Origin: Rotaria sordida
Lineage: Eukaryota; Rotifera; Eurotatoria; Philodinida; Philodinidae
Length of the DNA: 64,000 nt
Assembly: GCA_905250125.1 (NCBI GenBank)
Contig: CAJNOL010000991.1
Coordinates: 1-64,000 of the forward strand
Reading direction: 5' to 3'
The translations under genes and the position numbers were made by a program. The stretch's first letter is position 1, and each line of letters begins with the position of its first letter. Shown here piece by piece: positions 59,760 through 64,000 of the stretch. The notes below the pieces were generated by a model. The model did no database searches. It was not told the DNA's origin and saw only the letters and a program-made list of their open reading frames with translations.

Positions 59760-61217
59760 ATGGCACAGAAGAACATGTCATTAATCTTATTCATATCAAC
59801 TTTCATATGTGCATGCAGTTTTCTTTATTTATTGATTAAAATTACAAATATGAACTTCAAATGTGGGCAGATTAGTTCAAATGAGAGCACTAAGTCTATC
59901 TCAAATCATCTTTGGTCAAACCAGATTTTGAATAACGTATACGGATGGCGACTCATTGGTGATACTGTCGAAGAACAGACACGTCTTCATGACTTAGCTA
60001 CTGTCGTTTCAGCATGGCCAGAGACTGCCGAAGACAATATACCAACAGTTCCTGCTTTATCTGCTGACGAGCATCTACTCGTATTGAGTGCGAGTGCCAG
60101 TCGCATACGCTATGGTGTAAGTGTGACATTTATCATGGTCTTTCCAACCGATGTCACAAGAGTACTACCGAAAACTAACTCAACCAAACCACTATCACCA
60201 ACACAACTCAAGTTATGGTGTATCTTCGATGATGGATCAGTGACATCTGCCTATAGTTATGACGTGAACTATGGCAATGATCGAGTGTCGCTCGTCGATT
60301 GTCCTCTCAGTCCATTTGCTAGTGATGAATTGTGGAGATATAATCGAACATTGCGTGTTTATCTTGCTTCGACAACAGACAAAGATCGAAATGCTCCTAT
60401 TCTCAAAGCATTTGTGACTGTTCCTTTGCCTGCTTCACTTCAATCGAACTCAAGTCAACAATTAATGACTTTATGTACCTCACCCCTACATAACAAAGCG
60501 CGTCAACTTACTCAATGGATAGAATTTCATCGATTAGTTGGCTTTCAGAAGTTTGTAATATATAATTCAACCGATACTAATGGATACCTTTCATCAGTTC
60601 TCAGTAATTATGTTCGAAAATATCCAAATCTCATCGATGTTATTCAATGGAATTTTTCAACTCTAGCTCTCACTGACGTTTTATCGGATAGATATTTTCA
60701 ACTTGAGGCTCTTCATGATTGTCTTGTTCGCTATGGCGATCAGTCGGAGTGGTTAGGAGCACTAGATCTTGATGAGTACATTGTACCTTTTCATCCGTAT
60801 GAAACTGTTCTCACTTATCTCAATGAAAATTTTGGTCAACGTGTCATCGGTTCAATTAATCTATGGAGTCAATTTTATTGCACCCAAAGCACTAAAACTT
60901 ATACAGGGATAGAGAATGACACAAGTCGATTAGTAATCGAACGGTTCACTCTTCGAGCATCAAAGCGCTTTAAAGGTGGACGTGAAAAGTATCTATATCG
61001 TCCTCGTTTTGTTCAATATTTATCGATTCATCATCAAGTCTTCGGGCTGTCTAAGCAAGAGCCGTCGGAAGATCACATTACACTAGCTCATTACATTTCA
61101 ATGGATTATCTACGTTCCATGGCTGGTTGTGATGATGGACAATTAGTGACAGATACTAGCATTCGTGATCGATTTGCTAACAGCGTTCATGACGCAGCCA
61201 GAAGACTTTCCACCTAG
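59760..61217 (+). CDS. GT92 family (DUF23) glycosyltransferase, intronless
   Basis: An uninterrupted 485-residue frame from ATG at 59760. Residues 7-27 form a signal anchor (SLILFISTFICACSFLYLLI), giving type II Golgi topology. The catalytic region matches GT92: CTSPLHNKARQLTQWIEFHR (about 240-260), then GFQKFVIYNSTDTNG, LHDCLVRYGDQSEWLGALDL and the metal-binding D336-L-D338-E-Y-I-V-P. Later NLWSQFYC and HYISMDYL segments are also typical. Characterised members such as nematode GALT-1 transfer galactose from UDP-galactose onto fucose of N-glycan cores; the donor and acceptor here are unknown. Four potential N-glycosylation sites occur in the stem. Length is normal. AATAAA lies at 61323, about 105 bases after the stop. 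Codon use is less AT-extreme than in neighbouring genes, and the gene has no introns, so retroposition or a distinct origin is possible. Confidence 0.9.
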   Translation: MAQKNMSLILFISTFICACSFLYLLIKITNMNFKCGQISSNESTKSISNHLWSNQILNNVYGWRLIGDTVEEQTRLHDLATVVSAWPETAEDNIPTVPALSADEHLLVLSASASRIRYGVSVTFIMVFPTDVTRVLPKTNSTKPLSPTQLKLWCIFDDGSVTSAYSYDVNYGNDRVSLVDCPLSPFASDELWRYNRTLRVYLASTTDKDRNAPILKAFVTVPLPASLQSNSSQQLMTLCTSPLHNKARQLTQWIEFHRLVGFQKFVIYNSTDTNGYLSSVLSNYVRKYPNLIDVIQWNFSTLALTDVLSDRYFQLEALHDCLVRYGDQSEWLGALDLDEYIVPFHPYETVLTYLNENFGQRVIGSINLWSQFYCTQSTKTYTGIENDTSRLVIERFTLRASKRFKGGREKYLYRPRFVQYLSIHHQVFGLSKQEPSEDHITLAHYISMDYLRSMAGCDDGQLVTDTSIRDRFANSVHDAARRLST

Positions 61218-63531
61218 ATTTCATTTTCTTGTTATCGAAGATCAAAACTAGTTAGGAAGATTTAAACTGTGTTCTTTAACACTCCGAGAGTATCTATCGA
61301 TTTTATTCAGTGTGGAGACATTAATAAAGAAAAAATAAGACAAGTTTGAGAATGATCGACTTTGACCTTGACTTTATTTTGAACTTTTTCAAAAAATACT
61401 ATATACTTACCATTGTACATTTGTTTTAGCTAATGTCTTGATTTTAGAATAGAGAAAGCATTTCTCTATCTACTCATGTGACTGGCATCTAAAGTAGATT
61501 CGATTTTAATAAGCAGTGCCCATGACACGAAAAAGTATTTCTGATTGTGCTTTGTTCTCCTTACATCCCAGTTTCATCGTTCTAGTAGAAGTATACCGCT
61601 CTACCAAGTCGTATGACCTTTTCTTCATCATAACTAACATAGTTCCGGATGAAACTAACATCATTTTATTTCTTATATCAATCTCTATCGATTGATGTCT
61701 CTCTCATGATTGGTGAATGCCGTCTTCATTGTCTTTTCACATCACAGTCGAATTTTGAATGTGATGCAACTATGATGGAAAAAAAAGGGCACTGATGAAA
61801 CCTTTTGGGATTCTTGATTCGGATATCATTTCCGAATCTTTGAAAGTTCTAGCATAATATAGTTCTATTTCGAAGTGTTTCTGTCTGCTTTGAAAAAGTA
61901 TTCTATCCTGATGAGAAACACTCTCTATGACACACTTAGTTCAGTTGTGCTGATTTGATCAGCTGTTTCTATTTTCAAACATTTGCTATACCAAAACCCC
62001 CAATTTAATGCCTTGCTAACGATACCGATCTTTAAGATAATTCTAAACAAATCTATAGAATCTCATTTATAACTGTATATACTCAGACTTATCATGAGAG
62101 GGATAAGATCAGACATTCTCTTATCTGTCTACAAGAAAAGATCGACGAGTTCGTTTTTCAAAATTATTGGAAACCTTTTCGATTATTTTCACCATTCAAA
62201 TTTGACATCCAGATAAAAACTGAAAAATATGGATAATATTTCTTTTATTAGCTTATCGCTAATGGTTCATTTTGAGACATTCCAGAGAGAGACAATCATT
62301 ATTCATTTTTCTATGTACCTTAACCATTGAAGTGATATTCGAGATATTCACTAGTAAGTCACTGAAAGAGAGTCACAATCGATCATGCTCAATTGAAAAT
62401 TTAGGATTTCGATGAAATTTATTCCATCTTATAGAGCAAATCGTTTTAAGTATATAGGCAAATTTTTAGACCTAATGAATGACTTATAGTTGAGATATGA
62501 TGATCCGATTAAAAGTACATACAACAGCTTTTTCTTTATTTGACATTTTTTTTTCAATCATTTACTACTGGTCTTTCTACGATTTCTTCTCGTAAGTATG
62601 AATCAGAGCTCTGAAAATTTACCAGATATACATTTCAAGATGAGCAATTCAACTATCCTATCCAATAATGCCTGAGTGGTGACTACATGTCACTGTACTT
62701 TTCACTTTAGTTCTTCTTTCCTTATCAATTACTTTCAGAGGTAGTCTATATTTATAATAGACTTTCTCCAAATCAGTGTGATAGAATTGCTTAAGTTTTT
62801 TCCCTAAAGATTACTAATTTTGTGCTACTTGAACATGAACTCAAAAGTTTGAAATCTTGAGGTTTGATCCGACCAGCATTATCAAAAAATAAACCTTTTT
62901 CATATATAGTATACGACGAAAGATGATTAGATGTCATTCGGCTTTATTACATAACAAAAGTTTTTGACTTCAAACGTTTAGTAGTTGCAGAAGATAAAGG
63001 ACGGTGGACGTTTTGCCTTGATATCGACCCCTATAGAAAACATAAGTAGTTTCACATGAAACTTTCAGCAATTGTAGAGCTCAGAGTCAGTAGTCATTCC
63101 CGTAAGTTTCAGCATGATCGGTCAAGCTTTGCCCTTATTTCGATACTCAGCCATATAGACCCTATTGAGCCTTCTATGGGTCAAAGAATCATTCATTTTA
63201 GATGGTACATATAAGTACATACTTTGACAGACAATTTACATATCATTCGATAGAGAATTTAATTCTGAACAAAAATTGTATAGATATATTCGAGTAAAAA
63301 TCAAACATTGACTACAAAAAATTCCGAATACCCTTAATATGTGATCGTATACAGGCTTTGGTGGAACCTTGTGTACCTTCGATGTTCACTATATGATTCA
63401 AAACCGAAATCATTTTCTCAGTATCAATACTAATCATTAAGAGCTAAAAAAGTGCCCGAATAAGTAACTGCAAAGGATGTGCGTTGGTGTTGCTGTGGCT
63501 GTGGATGTGTGAGTGTGGGTGTGAGCGTGCG
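61218..63531. other. intergenic, nothing recognised
   Basis: After the GT92 polyadenylation region I see no gene or RNA. A degenerate GT-rich tract (GTTGCTGTGGCTGTGGATGT, GTGAGTGTGGG) at 63480-63530 is the target of the next element. Confidence 0.4.
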
Positions 63532-63796
63532 CAGAGATGGAACCGGTCTACCGGTTTACCGGTAGTGACAACAGAATACTGATGATACGCCAGTTTATCA
63601 GGAAAATCCGATCTATCGATAAAATATCGATCTACAGACAACAGGCTGAAGCTTAAAATGAAATCTTCTTGTGCAGCAAACTCTCTGGTGGATTACCTTC
63701 GTATCTTGAATACAATCATAGAGTAGGAAAGTGAAAAATATAGACCAGTATAGACCGGTCGATCCAAAATCCAGACCGGCACCGGTTCCATCTCTG
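63532..63796. mobile_element. 265-bp hAT MITE with perfect 8-bp target duplication
   Basis: AGCGTGCG flanks it exactly on both sides (63524-63531 and 63797-63804). The terminal inverted repeats CAGAGATGGAACCGGT and ACCGGTTCCATCTCTG are perfect over 16 bases. CAGAG termini with 8-bp duplications are typical of hAT. The interior has additional ACCGGT palindromes near both ends and no coding capacity. Insertion was into a GT-rich tract. The identical repeats and duplication suggest a relatively recent insertion. 63805-64000 shows nothing further. Confidence 0.9.
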
Positions 63797-64000
63797 AGCG
63801 TGCGAGAAGAGAAGACCCACACACATCTAAACACTCACGCTCGTACCCACTCATGAAATGGACAATGATTCTTCGAATCAATACGACCATTACAGCAAAC
63901 ACATTCGATAAGTATTTTTATGTGAATAATAGTGAGATTTTCCGTTACTACCCGTTACTTCTGCCTCCGTGATATACGTAAGCCGAAAGATAATTAGTAA

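Overview
The window is animal nuclear DNA: about 70% A+T, low gene density, and protein genes split by short GT..AG introns (mostly 55-85 nt). It contains clear metazoan families: a Notch ligand, an F-BAR/PACSIN protein, a rhodopsin-type GPCR, a GT92 glycosyltransferase and a PLAC8 protein. Very small introns, a bacterial-type methyltransferase gene that now has introns, and a high load of small, long-inverted-repeat DNA elements fit a bdelloid rotifer (Rotaria-like) best. That assignment is inference; I cannot search a database. Two 100-N assembly gaps are present (15798-15897 and 47521-47620).

Layout. 1-5.3 kb: no gene seen, a ~75-bp minisatellite, CA/GT-rich tracts, a dispersed repeat and a small foldback. 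5.3-6.6 kb: spliced SAM-methyltransferase-like gene. 6.8-10.1 kb: two hAT-like elements and a 1.19-kb palindrome flanked by TA. 11.8-12.3 kb: PLAC8 gene. 14.7-15.8 kb: 5' part of a Delta/Jagged-type Notch ligand, cut by the first gap. 16.4-20.1 kb: an inverted-repeat element and a cluster of piggyBac-like ends. 20.7-22.4 kb: a Tan/penicillin-acyltransferase-like Ntn hydrolase with a MITE in its first intron. 23.9-24.7 kb: a 791-bp Mutator-like element with 9-bp target duplication whose only gene is a spliced SWIM zinc finger/AT-hook protein. 26.1-27.3 kb: GPCR. 28.9-29.8 kb (minus): SH3-less PACSIN-like F-BAR protein. 30.6-33.9 kb: more palindromic elements. 34.6-35.1 kb: small single-pass membrane protein. 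35.2-41.4 kb: a pseudogene copy of the 42-kb gene, an inverted repeat and another decayed gene. 42.0-44.2 kb: type I membrane protein with an invertebrate 'CCW...INSSP' ectodomain. 45.6-50.0 kb: minisatellite and a 3.7-kb inverted repeat whose centre holds the second gap. 50-55.2 kb: repeat desert with a GC-rich TTCCGG island and two tandem arrays. 55.4-59.0 kb: a 3.6-kb hAT-like element with perfect 8-bp target duplication. 59.8-61.2 kb: intronless GT92 glycosyltransferase. 63.5-63.8 kb: a 265-bp hAT MITE with perfect target duplication.

The genes do not form a pathway. Several are surface or secreted (Notch ligand, GPCR, CCW protein, small membrane protein) or type II membrane enzymes (GT92, methyltransferase-like). 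The dominant feature of the window is the density and variety of cut-and-paste DNA element remnants: hAT, Mutator-like, piggyBac-like, Tc1/mariner-like and several unassigned palindromic families. The most unusual item is the Mutator-like element that retains only the C-terminal DNA-binding part of a transposase as an apparently intact, spliced gene.
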